DNA of 64,000 bases from UBA1181 sp963619325 (GTDB lineage Bacteria > Bacteroidota > Bacteroidia > Bacteroidales > Paludibacteraceae): the NCBI GenBank assembly GCA_963619325.1, contig CAVEVQ010000006.1, positions 1 to 64,000 of the forward strand, in the 5' to 3' direction. Made by a program: the position numbers and the translations under genes. This document shows, piece after piece, positions 44,371 to 54,900 of the stretch (positions within the stretch are counted from its first letter, which is position 1; every line of letters starts with the position of its first letter). The notes under the pieces were generated by a model. It saw only the letters and a list, made by a program, of their open reading frames with translations. It was not told where the DNA came from and made no database searches.

Positions 44371-45603
44371 CTATTCTTTCAAGAATATTGTCGTGTTTCT
44401 TTCTTGTTTCAGCAAGTAATTTCCTTTTGATAAATTGGATACGTTGATTGCGGTTCCGCTTGAGGCATTGCCTTGTTGAACGGTTTTTCCTGATAGGTCA
44501 ACGATTTTGTAGTATCCAGCTTCACTTGTGTAAAGTTCACTCTTTGCTGGGTTTGGATAAACTGTGCTTTTCGTGTTAACTACAGTCTCAACGTCTGTTT
44601 TGTCTTTAAAGAAGAAGAACTCCTCCATTTTGGTGATGTAGTCGATGTCGTTATTCTCTATTGTCAAGAAATCGAAGTGAGAGGCATTGTCTACGATGTA
44701 GAAGTAGACTGTGTTTTGGTTTGCGTTTTCGTATGTTTTACGAACGACTCTCATATTGTCATCTTGTAAATCCTCTAAGGAGTCAGTAACGGCAGGACTG
44801 CAACCGTTGGCGTTGGCTATGTTCTCAATGGTCTCGAGTATGGAACCATTGAAGGCACCCCCCTCATACTTTGCGATGGAGTCTGCTTGGCTGTGGAACA
44901 CACATAAAGGAATGTTGAGGGCAATTCCTGTTGTGTCTGTGCCTAAACTGACGAATCCGTGGATGATGGCCGCTTTTGATGCCTGACTTTCTTCGCTGTA
45001 GATGTATTTGTAGGTCATAGCTCCACCAATCGAGGCTCCAGCAATGTAGTTTGTTCCGTTTGCAGCTGCGTTCTCTTCTAAATAGTCGAATACGGCGTTG
45101 AGGTATTTCACGTCATCTACATTTTTGTTAAGCTCTAAGTAGCCTTGCTTGTAGATGTTCGGCAAAATCATTGGCAATAGGCTCTGATAGCTAGCAGGAA
45201 CGTAAGGCATGATGTAGTTAATGCTTAGTCTCACACCTGCTCCCCAAACATATTGAGTCTTCAAAAATGAAATCTCGCTTGTGGAAACGCCATAATTTTC
45301 TAAAGAGGAGATTGCTGTTTTCACTTCATTGTCTTGTTCGTCCAAAGCTTGTGGAAAAACCACGATACAGTCGTTGTTGTCAGCGATTGTTTGGGGTCTG
45401 CAGTTGGCAGAGAACGCACTTGCTGATGTTCCGACAGGGTGTAGCAACATGAGCGTGTTGTAATCTTTCGTGTTGTCGTAACTTGTAGGCGTGTAGTAGA
45501 TGAAACTACGCTCAACATTGTCGACCGTTATGGTCTGGGTATTTTCAGCGGCAAAAGAAGCCAATGAAAATGCCATTAAGAGGATTGTGAATAGTTGTTT
45601 CAT
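44371..45603 (-). CDS. T9SS-secreted esterase (PHB-depolymerase/LpqC-like alpha/beta hydrolase)
   Basis: This is a secreted hydrolase with signal peptide (ending SFAAE), an alpha/beta-hydrolase domain of about 310 residues, and a type A T9SS C-terminal signal (VYPNPAKSELYTSEAGYYK to the end, about 70 residues). The domain has MLLHPVGTSASAF near the oxyanion region, GASIGGAM as nucleophile elbow, FHSQADSI for the acid and NASHFDF for the His. Such domains act as feruloyl or acetyl-xylan esterases or polyester depolymerases. It follows clpA after 32 bases with no terminator between. Confidence 0.85.
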   Translation of the reverse strand: MKQLFTILLMAFSLASFAAENTQTITVDNVERSFIYYTPTSYDNTKDYNTLMLLHPVGTSASAFSANCRPQTIADNNDCIVVFPQALDEQDNEVKTAISSLENYGVSTSEISFLKTQYVWGAGVRLSINYIMPYVPASYQSLLPMILPNIYKQGYLELNKNVDDVKYLNAVFDYLEENAAANGTNYIAGASIGGAMTYKYIYSEESQASKAAIIHGFVSLGTDTTGIALNIPLCVFHSQADSIAKYEGGAFNGSILETIENIANANGCSPAVTDSLEDLQDDNMRVVRKTYENANQNTVYFYIVDNASHFDFLTIENNDIDYITKMEEFFFFKDKTDVETVVNTKSTVYPNPAKSELYTSEAGYYKIVDLSGKTVQQGNASSGTAINVSNLSKGNYLLKQERNTTIFLKE

Positions 45604-45635
45604 TGTGAATGATTTTAGATGTTTATAATCGGTTG

Positions 45636-48032
45636 CTATTCTGTTTTCTTAGATATGGGTTGCTGTTCCGTGTTCCCTTTGGCGTTTATCCTTTCTTTCT
45701 TTGTAAAAGTTAGTTTACCCTCCGAAAGAACGATGTTCGCATGTCCTCCTTTTTTCAGACTTCCAAAGATTATTTCTTTTGATAGGGGGGTGGCAAGTAA
45801 TGTTCTTATGGTTCTGTCCATTTCTCTGGCTCCATATTCTTTTGAATATCCTTTTTCTAAAAGGAAATCTGATGCTTCCTTCGAAAGGGTTAAACTTACC
45901 TTTTTCTTCATCAATTTTGCTTCAAGGACTTTTAATTTTTTTTGTAAAATAAGCGATGCCATCGTTTTGTCCATATCGTTGAAAATAACGATCTCTGTGA
46001 GTCTATTGACAAACTCTGGTTTGAAAGTCTTTTTGATTTGAGAGAGCATGACTGTGCCGGTACTTGTTGTCGCTCCATATCCAATGTTGGAGAGATGGGC
46101 ATATTGTGCGCCGGCATTGGAGGTCATAACGAGAATGACGTGTCGGAAATCTGCCTTTTTGCCTTTGTTGTCCGTGAGTCGGGCATAGTCCATCACCTGT
46201 AAAAGTATGTTGAAAATATCTGGATGCGCTTTTTCTATTTCATCTAACAAAAGTACACAGTTGGGAGTCTTTACGATGGCATCAGTGAGTAGTCCGCCAT
46301 CCTCATAGCCGACATAGCCTGCTGGCGAACCAATCAATTTAGCTACAGTGTGCTTTTCTGCAAATTCGCTCATGTCAAAACGCACGAGCGGTATGCCTAA
46401 CTTGTCTGCCAATACCTTGCAAAGTTCTGTTTTTCCAACACCTGTCGGACCGACAAACAGCAGATTTGCCAATGGCTTTGTTTCGTCAATTAGCCCTGCT
46501 TTTGCCATCTGTACAGTCTCGACTACCTGATTGATGGCTTTGTCTTGTCCGTAGATATTGTCGCGAATGTCTTTTTCTAAATTTTGTAATACTACGGAAG
46601 TATCTTCTTGTTGCTTCAATACTTCTGCATTGATTTTGCACACTTTTTGTAATAGTGTGTTTATCATTGCTTTATTTATGACTGGAACGTCTGTGTATTC
46701 GTCTTTATGGGTTTCAGCGTATGCTCCTGCTTCATCAATGATGTCAATGGCCTTGTCGGGGAGAAATCGATCGGAGATAAATTCTGCGCTGGCTCGAACG
46801 GCATATTCAATGGCATCTGCCTTATATTTCACTTGATGAAACTTCTCATAACGACTCTTCAACTGCTTTATTATTCTGATTGTTTCGTCAACGGAGGGCT
46901 CGTTGATGTCTATTTGTTGAAATCTTCTTACAAGCCCTTTGTCTTTTGAGAAGTAACGATTGTACTCATCGTAAGTAGTGCTTCCTATAAAGCGTAGCGT
47001 TCCGATTTCTAAGTAGGGTTTCAGAATGTTACATGCGTCTAACGAACCGTCTCCTCCTTTTCCTGCACCAACTAAATTATGTATCTCGTCGATGTAGATG
47101 ATAGCTTTCCCGTCATTTTGAAGCGCATCCAAGATGCTTTTCAATCGTTTCTCAAAGTCTCCTCGGTATTGTGTTCCTGCGATGAGTCCACCGATGTTCA
47201 TCTCATAAATTTTGAATCCTTTCAGTTTTTCAGGGACTTTTCCTTTGTTTATCAGGTCTGCAAGACCATACACAAGAGCAGTCTTACCTACTCCTGGCTC
47301 CCCAACATGCAGTGGATTGTTTTTGTCTTTTCTGCACAATATTTGTATCGTGCGTTCTAACTCTTCCTCTCTTCCTATGAGTGGATTATGTCCTTTGAGA
47401 TGATTGCTGATGCATAAAACTTGATTTTTCCAGCTTTTGTCCAGCGACGATTTGCTATCCATGTCATATTCTTCGAATGGTTCTTCCGATTCATCCTGCA
47501 GAAGGTTGAAGATTTCGTTAGCGGCGTTATTTGCCTGGTTTTTTGATTCTGCTATGAGTTTTGACAGAAAATTGCCATAGTCTGTCGTGAGATATTTGTG
47601 TAGTATGTAGCTGGCGAACGAATCTTCCAATAGAAAGATTGCATGAATAAGTCTCGGAAAGTCGATAACGGATTGTTTGGCACACTTTGCTTGTTGTTCC
47701 GCAATCTCAATTACTTCGTTGGTTTGTTCCGAGTAGGGTGTGTCTTGTGTCAGGTTAGCTATGAATGAAGCAATTGTGCTTTCTTTTTCTATTTCTATTG
47801 TTTGGCTTTTGACTTTCTCAATGTTTTTATTGATATAGTTTTCCAACTCTTTGTTGGCCTTCTTCATGTCAAAAATATTCTTGAAAACCTGTATGTTTTC
47901 TGCTCTTGAAAACACTGCCGAAAGGATATGCTCGGGCTGCAGGTATTCATTTTCGTGAATCCTGGCAATCACGTGAGCAGCAGTGAATATGATGGTTACG
48001 TATGGGTCAAAATCAAATTTTTCTTCTTCCAT
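45636..48032 (-). CDS. clpA: ATP-dependent Clp protease ATP-binding subunit ClpA
   Basis: This is the AAA+ unfoldase that feeds ClpP. The N-terminal repeat domain spans about residues 1-150. The first AAA+ module has Walker A GEPGVGKTAL and Walker B IIYIDEIHNLVGAG, and the second has GPTGVGKTEL and LLLDEIEKAHPDI. The loop LSNIGYG in the second module matches the IGF/IGL ClpP-docking position. There is no ClpB/ClpC-type middle coiled coil. clpS lies directly upstream. At 798 residues it is somewhat longer than E. coli ClpA. clpP is not in the window. Confidence 0.95.
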   Translation of the reverse strand: MEEEKFDFDPYVTIIFTAAHVIARIHENEYLQPEHILSAVFSRAENIQVFKNIFDMKKANKELENYINKNIEKVKSQTIEIEKESTIASFIANLTQDTPYSEQTNEVIEIAEQQAKCAKQSVIDFPRLIHAIFLLEDSFASYILHKYLTTDYGNFLSKLIAESKNQANNAANEIFNLLQDESEEPFEEYDMDSKSSLDKSWKNQVLCISNHLKGHNPLIGREEELERTIQILCRKDKNNPLHVGEPGVGKTALVYGLADLINKGKVPEKLKGFKIYEMNIGGLIAGTQYRGDFEKRLKSILDALQNDGKAIIYIDEIHNLVGAGKGGDGSLDACNILKPYLEIGTLRFIGSTTYDEYNRYFSKDKGLVRRFQQIDINEPSVDETIRIIKQLKSRYEKFHQVKYKADAIEYAVRASAEFISDRFLPDKAIDIIDEAGAYAETHKDEYTDVPVINKAMINTLLQKVCKINAEVLKQQEDTSVVLQNLEKDIRDNIYGQDKAINQVVETVQMAKAGLIDETKPLANLLFVGPTGVGKTELCKVLADKLGIPLVRFDMSEFAEKHTVAKLIGSPAGYVGYEDGGLLTDAIVKTPNCVLLLDEIEKAHPDIFNILLQVMDYARLTDNKGKKADFRHVILVMTSNAGAQYAHLSNIGYGATTSTGTVMLSQIKKTFKPEFVNRLTEIVIFNDMDKTMASLILQKKLKVLEAKLMKKKVSLTLSKEASDFLLEKGYSKEYGAREMDRTIRTLLATPLSKEIIFGSLKKGGHANIVLSEGKLTFTKKERINAKGNTEQQPISKKTE

Positions 48033-48054
48033 GTAGTGATTTTCTTTTCAGTTT

Positions 48055-48363
48055 TTACTCTTGCATATACTTGACGACGAGAGGAAACCCCTTCTCTCTC
48101 GCCATTTCTAATGTACGCTTTGTTTTCGTTTTTGCCATATCAAGCGAGTATGATCCGATAATAGCCTCTCCCTCTTTGTCTACTACTTGGGCTAACGTTT
48201 CTGCTTCTTCTGTACTCTTGTGGAAAATTTTGGTAAGCACTAAAATGACAAATTCAAAGGTTGTGAAGTCATCGTTGTAGAAGATGACTTTGTACATTTT
48301 TGGGAGATCATAATTGTTATCTGTTCTGTTCTTTATTCCTGTACTGCTCTCTGTTCCTTCCAT
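48055..48363 (-). CDS. clpS: Clp protease adaptor ClpS
   Basis: This is the N-degron adaptor that delivers substrates with bulky N-terminal residues to ClpA. YKVIFYNDDFTTFEFVILVL holds the conserved acidic residues of the pocket, and HKSTEEAETLAQVVDKEGEAI matches the second helix. The last residues (GFPLVVKYMQE) end the fold. At 102 residues it is of normal length. It lies 22 bases upstream of clpA and 27 bases downstream of pdxY. Confidence 0.95.
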   Translation of the reverse strand: MEGTESSTGIKNRTDNNYDLPKMYKVIFYNDDFTTFEFVILVLTKIFHKSTEEAETLAQVVDKEGEAIIGSYSLDMAKTKTKRTLEMAREKGFPLVVKYMQE

Positions 48364-48390
48364 TGTAAGATACTTTTTATGTGAAAAGAG

Positions 48391-49248
48391 TTAGGATATT
48401 TTTGAAATAAGATATGGAATAACAGTTTCAAAATCAACTCCATAGATATTGTGGTCTGCGTGTGAAAGGGTTGCTTTGATTGCTTCTACAACGAAATTTC
48501 CCGCCAGTGTATAGGATTCTTGGAAAGTCTTTTTTCGCATCATTGCGCCTGTTAGAACGCTTGCGAAAATGTCCCCTGTCCCATGAAAACTTTCAGGCAT
48601 TTTTTCATGGAAGTACCAACTAAACTTTCCCGTTTCTTTGTCGTACGCCATGATTCCTAATTTGTCTTTTTGATCTCCGATTTCCGGTTGAACGTCTGTG
48701 AATTGAAGACCCTTTAAAACAACTTTTTTTGCACCTGTTTGAGTTAATTTCACTAAAATGTCCTTGACATAGTCTATGGTATATCCTTTTTCTATGTATG
48801 GAATGTCTAGTAGGAGTGAGGCTTCGGTCATGTTTGGCGTGATGATGTCTGCAAAACCACATAAAACCGCCATTGCCGCAGGAAATTCTTTTGAGAATCC
48901 TTGATATAGTTGACCACTATCGCCCATGCAAGGGTCTATGATAATCAGACTGCCAGACCCAAATTCACGAATGATTGTCTTCATTAACTCCAACTGCTCG
49001 AACGAACCGAGGTAGCCGGTGTATATAGCATCAAAGGTGAATTTCTTCTTTTTCCAGTCTTCGCATATCGGAATGATGTCCGATGTGAGGTCGCGGAAAG
49101 TGAACTCTGTGTACATGGTGTGTGTAGACAACACTGCTGTGGGCAAAATACATGTTTCCACACCCATAGCCGAAATGATGGGCAACGCCACTGTCAATGA
49201 GGTCTTTCCCACGCATGATACGTCTTGTATGGTGAGGATTCTCTTCAT
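48391..49248 (-). CDS. pdxY: Pyridoxal/pyridoxamine kinase (PdxY-like)
   Basis: This ribokinase-fold enzyme phosphorylates pyridoxal, pyridoxine or pyridoxamine in the B6 salvage pathway. TIQDVSCVGKTSLTVALPI opens the protein, LSTHTMYTEFTFRDLT matches the substrate loop, IDPCMGDSGQLYQGF is the nucleotide-strand motif, and HGTGDIFASVLTGA contains the catalytic Asp. It is the first gene of the pdxY-clpS-clpA-esterase transcript, preceded by a -7 element. Confidence 0.92.
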   Translation of the reverse strand: MKRILTIQDVSCVGKTSLTVALPIISAMGVETCILPTAVLSTHTMYTEFTFRDLTSDIIPICEDWKKKKFTFDAIYTGYLGSFEQLELMKTIIREFGSGSLIIIDPCMGDSGQLYQGFSKEFPAAMAVLCGFADIITPNMTEASLLLDIPYIEKGYTIDYVKDILVKLTQTGAKKVVLKGLQFTDVQPEIGDQKDKLGIMAYDKETGKFSWYFHEKMPESFHGTGDIFASVLTGAMMRKKTFQESYTLAGNFVVEAIKATLSHADHNIYGVDFETVIPYLISKIS

Positions 49249-49274
49249 CTCTATAAGTTCAAGTTTTATTCGTG

Positions 49275-49282
49275 CAAAGGTA
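49275..49282 (-). promoter_or_regulatory. -7 promoter element for pdxY-clpS-clpA
   Basis: The minus strand reads TACCTTTG, matching TAnnTTTG, 27 bases before the pdxY ATG. Confidence 0.5.
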
Positions 49283-49373
49283 GTATATATTTATTTTTTG
49301 AGGGCTATTCGTGCTATAATAACGTGCCTTTCTTCAATGATGAGGCTGACTTGGATGTTTGTAGACTTGCTTG

Positions 49374-50021
49374 TTAGTGTATGGGGGAGGCTCCCGTATA
49401 GAAGATGATTAAGCTAATCGGTGCGATAATCATCAAGAGTATTCCTGCTACTTTGTTGACAATGTACAGCTGTCTGACATTGAAAAATCTCGTTCTAAAC
49501 TGGTCTATCGCATAAATCATCAGTGTCCACCAAAAAGCTGCCCCAATCATTATAAAGGCTACACTCAGCATGCTTTTACCGAACGTGATTCCATCACCAA
49601 CATAGTGAAATTTCGCAAACAAAAAGATAAATAGAAATATTACCAAAGGATTGGTGATTGTCAAACCCATAGCTGAAAAATAGGATGGCAGGAATCCTAC
49701 TTTCATATTTTTGCCATCAAATTTTTTAAGTTTTTGTCGTGGATCATCGTAGAAAGTGTGCAATCCGAATCCAAAGATGACAATTGTTCCTATAATCTGC
49801 AGAATGGATTGGTGCTCTTCTATGAAATCAACCACGATAGACATGCTGAACACCGCAATGAGCGCATATAACAAATCAGATGAAGAGGCTCCCAAAGCAG
49901 TTGCTATTCCTGCTTTCTTGCCTCCACTCAATGTTCTCTGAATACATAAAATACCAATCGGTCCAACAGGGGCGGAAACCACAATACCGATGAGCAATCC
50001 TTTTATGAACATTGTGAGCAT
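49374..50021 (-). CDS. LysE/RhtB-family transporter
   Basis: This 215-residue inner-membrane protein belongs to the amino-acid exporter family. Six hydrophobic segments are visible; the first contains the family motif GIVVSAPVGPIGILCIQRTLSGG, and ITNPLVIFLFIFLFAKF lies in the middle. Transported substrates of Bacteroidota members are not known. It is the last gene of the FAH-porU-porV-ispF-lysE string, 27 bases after ispF. No clear terminator follows. Confidence 0.88.
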   Translation of the reverse strand: MLTMFIKGLLIGIVVSAPVGPIGILCIQRTLSGGKKAGIATALGASSSDLLYALIAVFSMSIVVDFIEEHQSILQIIGTIVIFGFGLHTFYDDPRQKLKKFDGKNMKVGFLPSYFSAMGLTITNPLVIFLFIFLFAKFHYVGDGITFGKSMLSVAFIMIGAAFWWTLMIYAIDQFRTRFFNVRQLYIVNKVAGILLMIIAPISLIIFYTGASPIH

Positions 50022-50048
50022 AGGGGGCAGCGGTGTTTTCTTCTATGG

Positions 50049-50528
50049 TTAATCCTTCATTATGAGGACAGTAGCCGTTGCAGCTATTCCTTCCTCTCGT
50101 CCTACGAATCCTAATTTCTCCGTGGTCGTCGCTTTGATGCTGACTCTATCTGCGTCTATTCCTATAATTCGTGCTATACATTCTTCCATAGCCTGAACGT
50201 ATGGTCTGAGTTTAGGCTTTTGAGCCATCACCACAGCATCTATGTTACCGACGTGATATCCTTTCTCTGTTATCAACTCAACGGACTTCCTCAACAATAT
50301 TTTGCTGTCAATATTCTCGAATTTGTCTGAATTGTCTGGGAAGTGATAGCCTATATCGCCCAAATGCGCCGCACCTAAGAGCGCGTCGCAAATGGCATGT
50401 ATTAATACGTCCGCATCAGAATGTCCCAATAAACCTTTGGTATATGGTATCTTAATACCTCCTAACCAAAGTTCTCTATTTTCGACAAGCTGGTGAACAT
50501 CATATCCTTGTCCTACTCGAATATCCAT
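50049..50528 (-). CDS. ispF: 2-C-methyl-D-erythritol 2,4-cyclodiphosphate synthase
   Basis: This is the fifth enzyme of the non-mevalonate isoprenoid pathway. The zinc ligands are Asp10 and His12 (GQGYDVHQL) plus the His in LLGHSDADVLIHAICDALLG. GDIGYHFPDN follows, and KATTTEKLGFVGREEGIAA is the C-terminal signature. At 159 residues it is normal and forms a trimer. It is placed between porV and a LysE exporter, an association that looks like shared transcription rather than function. Confidence 0.96.
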   Translation of the reverse strand: MDIRVGQGYDVHQLVENRELWLGGIKIPYTKGLLGHSDADVLIHAICDALLGAAHLGDIGYHFPDNSDKFENIDSKILLRKSVELITEKGYHVGNIDAVVMAQKPKLRPYVQAMEECIARIIGIDADRVSIKATTTEKLGFVGREEGIAATATVLIMKD

Positions 50529-50556
50529 CTTCTTTTCATCTTTTTCTTTATGGGGA

Positions 50557-51804
50557 TTACTCCTCCTCTACGTTCACGTCGTTTGAACCGAAGACAGATT
50601 TGATGCCTCCTAAGTCAAATCCTAAAGAGAAACGTAGCGTTCTGTCCAATGGATTTGTTTGTGCTACGGAAATCAAGTAGGCGGCGTTCAACTCGAATAT
50701 CATCAAGTGAAATCCTGCTCCCACTGAGAAATATTTTCTATTTCCTTTTTGTGCGTTTTCGTTGTAGTAACCTCCACGGACCATGAATTTGCGAGCATAC
50801 GAGTATTCCAATCCTACAGAGAAATTGAACTCTTTCAATTCTTCTTTGAATCCGCCAGGAGCGTCGCCCAAGGATCTGAAGATTCCACCGATTGAACTTC
50901 CGTCATTGTACTTGTCTCTTGCGTCTATGTATTCCGTTGAATCGCTGTATTGTGAAACATCTCCGTAAGGTGTTGGCACCAACAACTTATTGATGTCTAA
51001 TGCAATTCCTAATCGGTTGTAGTCATCGAAATCATATTCAAAGTTACCTCCGATACGGAAATTGGTAGGAATGTATTGGTATGTCGTACCATTATCGTAT
51101 GACACTTTGTTTCCGATGTTGGTGATAGCCACACCAAAACCTGCTGTCGCACTATGTACACCCACCATTATAGGTTTTCTGTAGGCGAATGAAATGTCGG
51201 CTCCGAATGCCTTGGCTTTAGAGTAGTCTTCTTCATCGCTAACTCCATTGAAAAGGTCTGAGAAAATAAAACGGAGAGCAACACCGCCCGACCAATACTC
51301 TGAAAGTTTCATGGAGAAACTGGCGTCAATTGCCATTTCGTAGGGCTTTGCGGTTCCGTAGTCAGTTGGGTTGCCACTTGCATCTGGCATCCCCGTCAAC
51401 GTGATTGAACCCATACTGAAATAGCGGAATGATGCTGCTACGGCTGTACGATCGGTTGGCTTGTAGTATCCTGCGAGGTAGACCATATCAATGTCATCAA
51501 CGATTTTTCTCAACCATGGAGTATAAGAGATGGCAACACCACCACGACTTTCAGAAAGTGCATACTTAGATGGGTTCCAGTGTTGCGAATTACAATCTGG
51601 CGCTGTCGCCGCACCCACATCTCCCATACCACCTCCCTTAGCGTCTGGCGCGATTGACAAAGATGGAATTGCTGTCTGAAGTGGATTGTAGTCTGCACCA
51701 GAACCGTCTTTAATTGTTGACGCCCCCGCTGCGAACAGATTGCTTACTGAGGCAGACAACAATGCTGCGATTAATAATGCGTTGATTTTATTTTTTCTCA
51801 TCAC
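50557..51804 (-). CDS. porV: T9SS outer-membrane protein PorV (LptO)
   Basis: PorV is a 14-strand barrel of the FadL family that shuttles T9SS cargo from the translocon to the PorU sortase. The signal peptide ends near SNLFAAG. TAIPSLSIAPDAKGGGMGDV and NSQHWNPSKYALSESRGGVA are strongly conserved in PorV, and FRYFSMGSITLTG lies in the barrel. At 415 residues it is of expected size. It directly follows porU, the usual pairing, and has its own -7 element in the 105-base gap. Confidence 0.95.
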   Translation of the reverse strand: MMRKNKINALLIAALLSASVSNLFAAGASTIKDGSGADYNPLQTAIPSLSIAPDAKGGGMGDVGAATAPDCNSQHWNPSKYALSESRGGVAISYTPWLRKIVDDIDMVYLAGYYKPTDRTAVAASFRYFSMGSITLTGMPDASGNPTDYGTAKPYEMAIDASFSMKLSEYWSGGVALRFIFSDLFNGVSDEEDYSKAKAFGADISFAYRKPIMVGVHSATAGFGVAITNIGNKVSYDNGTTYQYIPTNFRIGGNFEYDFDDYNRLGIALDINKLLVPTPYGDVSQYSDSTEYIDARDKYNDGSSIGGIFRSLGDAPGGFKEELKEFNFSVGLEYSYARKFMVRGGYYNENAQKGNRKYFSVGAGFHLMIFELNAAYLISVAQTNPLDRTLRFSLGFDLGGIKSVFGSNDVNVEEE

Positions 51805-51873
51805 TAAACTTATTATCTTTCCTTTTCGCCCTTATCTAACTTAAAAACTTTTGACTGAAAATAAGAGCGGTTG

Positions 51874-51881
51874 CAAATTTA
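51874..51881 (-). promoter_or_regulatory. -7 promoter element for porV
   Basis: The minus strand reads TAAATTTG, matching TAnnTTTG, 70 bases before the porV ATG and just after the porU stop. Confidence 0.45.
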
Positions 51882-51909
51882 CATAAATCAAAACTATTAT
51901 TGGTCTTTT

Positions 51910-54900
51910 TTATTGTGGTAAAACAATAATTTTTTTCGACTTGCCGATAAAATCGCCCTCTTCTCCCTTAACTTCTATTCTTCCAACGTAGCAACCTGGA
52001 CTTACTCTTTTGCCGTTTTTCATTGTTAAATCCCATGTCAGAGTGAGCGTTCCGTCGACTTTTGACGTGATATCCTCCGAACGATAGAGTAGCGAACCTG
52101 CCATGTCATAAAGGAGGAAACGGAATGATTGCAATGTCTGAGGACGGTCATGTATCACTTGCATCGTTATTGATTCTTTTGCTGGGTTAGGGTAGACGAT
52201 GTAGTCTTCGATTTCAATTTCTGCGTCGTTGTCTACCTTAAAGGTGATGCTTTGGGTTGTTGAGTTATTCAACAAATCCCAAACTTTGAACGTCAGTGTG
52301 TAGGTTCCTTCCTCTAAGTTGGTCAACTGATATTGGACGATTCCGCTCTTGTAGCTGTTTTTACTATAGGTGAAGTAATTATTGAGTGTGATAGGTGTTT
52401 TTGCGTCGTTGAGCGTGAGAGTGATGTCATGACCAATACCTGCGCCAGATGTGTTGATACCGTTCTCGTCTGACACTAATGCGTAGAATACGGGTGATGC
52501 ATTCACTCTGTCTCCTGATTTAAAATTGGTTGAATTGATGTAGAGGGTAACCTCTGGTCCGTCTTCTTCGTAACTTTCGTTGTCGCTTGTGCCACCCACT
52601 ATGAATTTTTCGTAGACTCCTTGCGCCTCGTATGAGTTCTCCTCATCGTAGGCGTAGTAGGCTAATCTGCCTGAACCATAGTTGTAGTTGATGTCTTTCG
52701 GTACTTTGAAGCAGAAATTGAATTTGCCATCTACTACTTCCGTAAGACCCGAGAACAATACATTCGGACGGTCTTTGTATTCATGTCTGTATTTGATAAT
52801 GTCTTCTTCCGTGCTGTAAATGTTAGCCTTTGTGTAGAGGGTCATCTCTTTGTCATACAGAGTGATGTGTAGTGTGCCATTGAAATCATCTATGAGGGTA
52901 GAGTCTGCTTGCGCAATATGTCCGTAAACTTGAATTTCTGAGAGTGCTTTGATGGAGTCTGTCTTTTCCCCTCCTATTTCCACGAGAGAGTCTGTCCAAA
53001 CAATATTGTTGGGATAGTGTAAACGCAAGGCAGGGTCTCCTAACATCATAAAAGACAATTTGTTAGAGTCATTTTTTAGTGTCTGCTTTGCCAGACGTAT
53101 GGCATCTCCGATTCGTGGGGGCATGCCTGTCTTTTTCTCTCGGTCAAAAAGATGAACGAAGAAATTTTGATTTAGATTGTCGTTTTTGTTGTCAAATGCG
53201 GTTCTTGCGGAGCTGACAAGTCCAATGGCTCCCCCATTCGGATTCAAAATAAGATCTTCTCCACCAGAAATGTCTACATCGTCAAATTGTGCGAAATTAC
53301 AGCTTGCGGTAAACCAAAATCCGCAGTTCTTGTTGTAGATAGATTTTGCTTTTGCTTGCGTGAAAACATGTTCTGCCGAAAATCCGATTTTACTACTATG
53401 TCCCACATAATTGAAAATCATAACGCCATTGCCAATCTCCTCATCTAATAAACTTTCCACTTCGTAGAATCGGTTACCGTTGGATCCCGATGTCCGGGTA
53501 TAGGCATCAAGGTAAACTTTTTTCACCTCCATTGCGTTATTATATTGCTTTACTTTGGTGGCAAGGTTGTCAGAATATTGTTCAAATCTGTGATATGAAG
53601 AGGATTGTTCGTTGTCATCTGCTAAAAGAATAACTTTGTTTTTCCATTTTCCGTAGTTCTTATTTTCAAGGTGTGTCTGCATTTTACTTATGTAGCCATT
53701 TAATTCGGCTGAGGTTGAGCATGGAATCCTACCGATTGAAATGCGTTGTGTTGCATTGGCATTTCCTTTCACCAACGCATCATCGTCTAAGAATCCGAAA
53801 TAATCATCGGTGACATAAGAGGCGGTTTCGTCGGTTTCACTTCCTCCTTGATAGGTAATGATGTAGTTGTTTATTTTTGTGGAAGATGAGTTCAGGTGAC
53901 CACGATTGTCGTAACATCCGTCTCCTATGAGCAGGACGAAGTAGCTGTTTTGGTTGTTGTCTTCATACATTTTTTTGAAAAACCAACGGAAGGCGGTCGC
54001 GTCTGGAGTGCCAGAAGAAAACTCGTTGTAAATCTGCTCCGGCGTTACAATGAGTGTATTCATCTCATCGAAATCTTCATGAAGATTAGCTATCGTTTTT
54101 GCTCCATCGATGAAGTCGGGGTGGGTTACGATGATGAGGTCTACTGGTTGTTCTCCGTGCAAATTCTGGTTGGATACATCACCAACGACAGTGGCGTCAA
54201 TATATTCTGGCGATTGCACATTGACGGCGACAAATTCCCTTGAAACTCCTTCTTTATGGTCTGTGAATACGATTGAATCCCCTGCAAGGGTAGTCTTGAC
54301 ACGTTGAGGATTGTTATAATCGCTTAAATCCCATACCTGTACATTGGCATTGCAGTTCTTCATCACAAAGCGTGCGTTAATTTTTGTTCCGCTTGCCTCG
54401 TAGTTCCTGAAAAAAGTCGTTCCACCATCCATCTGCAAGGGACGGTAGACACATGCCACAATCCTTTCTGTTGACGCATTGTCGGTGTTGAAGTTCCCGT
54501 TGAATTTTGCTTTTAAGCTGAAATAGGTGTCGGTAGGTTTGAATGAAAAACTTGCGCTGCCTACTCTCGCTCTGACGTAATGGTTGCACAACGCATACGA
54601 GATTGTCTTTTTGAAAACGCTGTCTCCGTTTGTCAATGTTACTGCGGAGTTGGAACTGTTCGTGGAATAGCCTGCTAATTTGACGAAAATTGTTGCTTGT
54701 TCCGTTGTGTCTATATCTTTGAAACTGAACGTGTAATTTGAGGTTTCCCCGTTTGCTATTTTGTCTCCAAACCAAGATTTTCCTGACGAAAGATAGTTGA
54801 ATTCATCCTCTTTGTATTTGTATAGGTCGATATATTTGCGAATGTCTATGTAGGGAAGACTGTCTATTGCAGTCTCATCTCTTTCTGCAATTCTCTTTTT

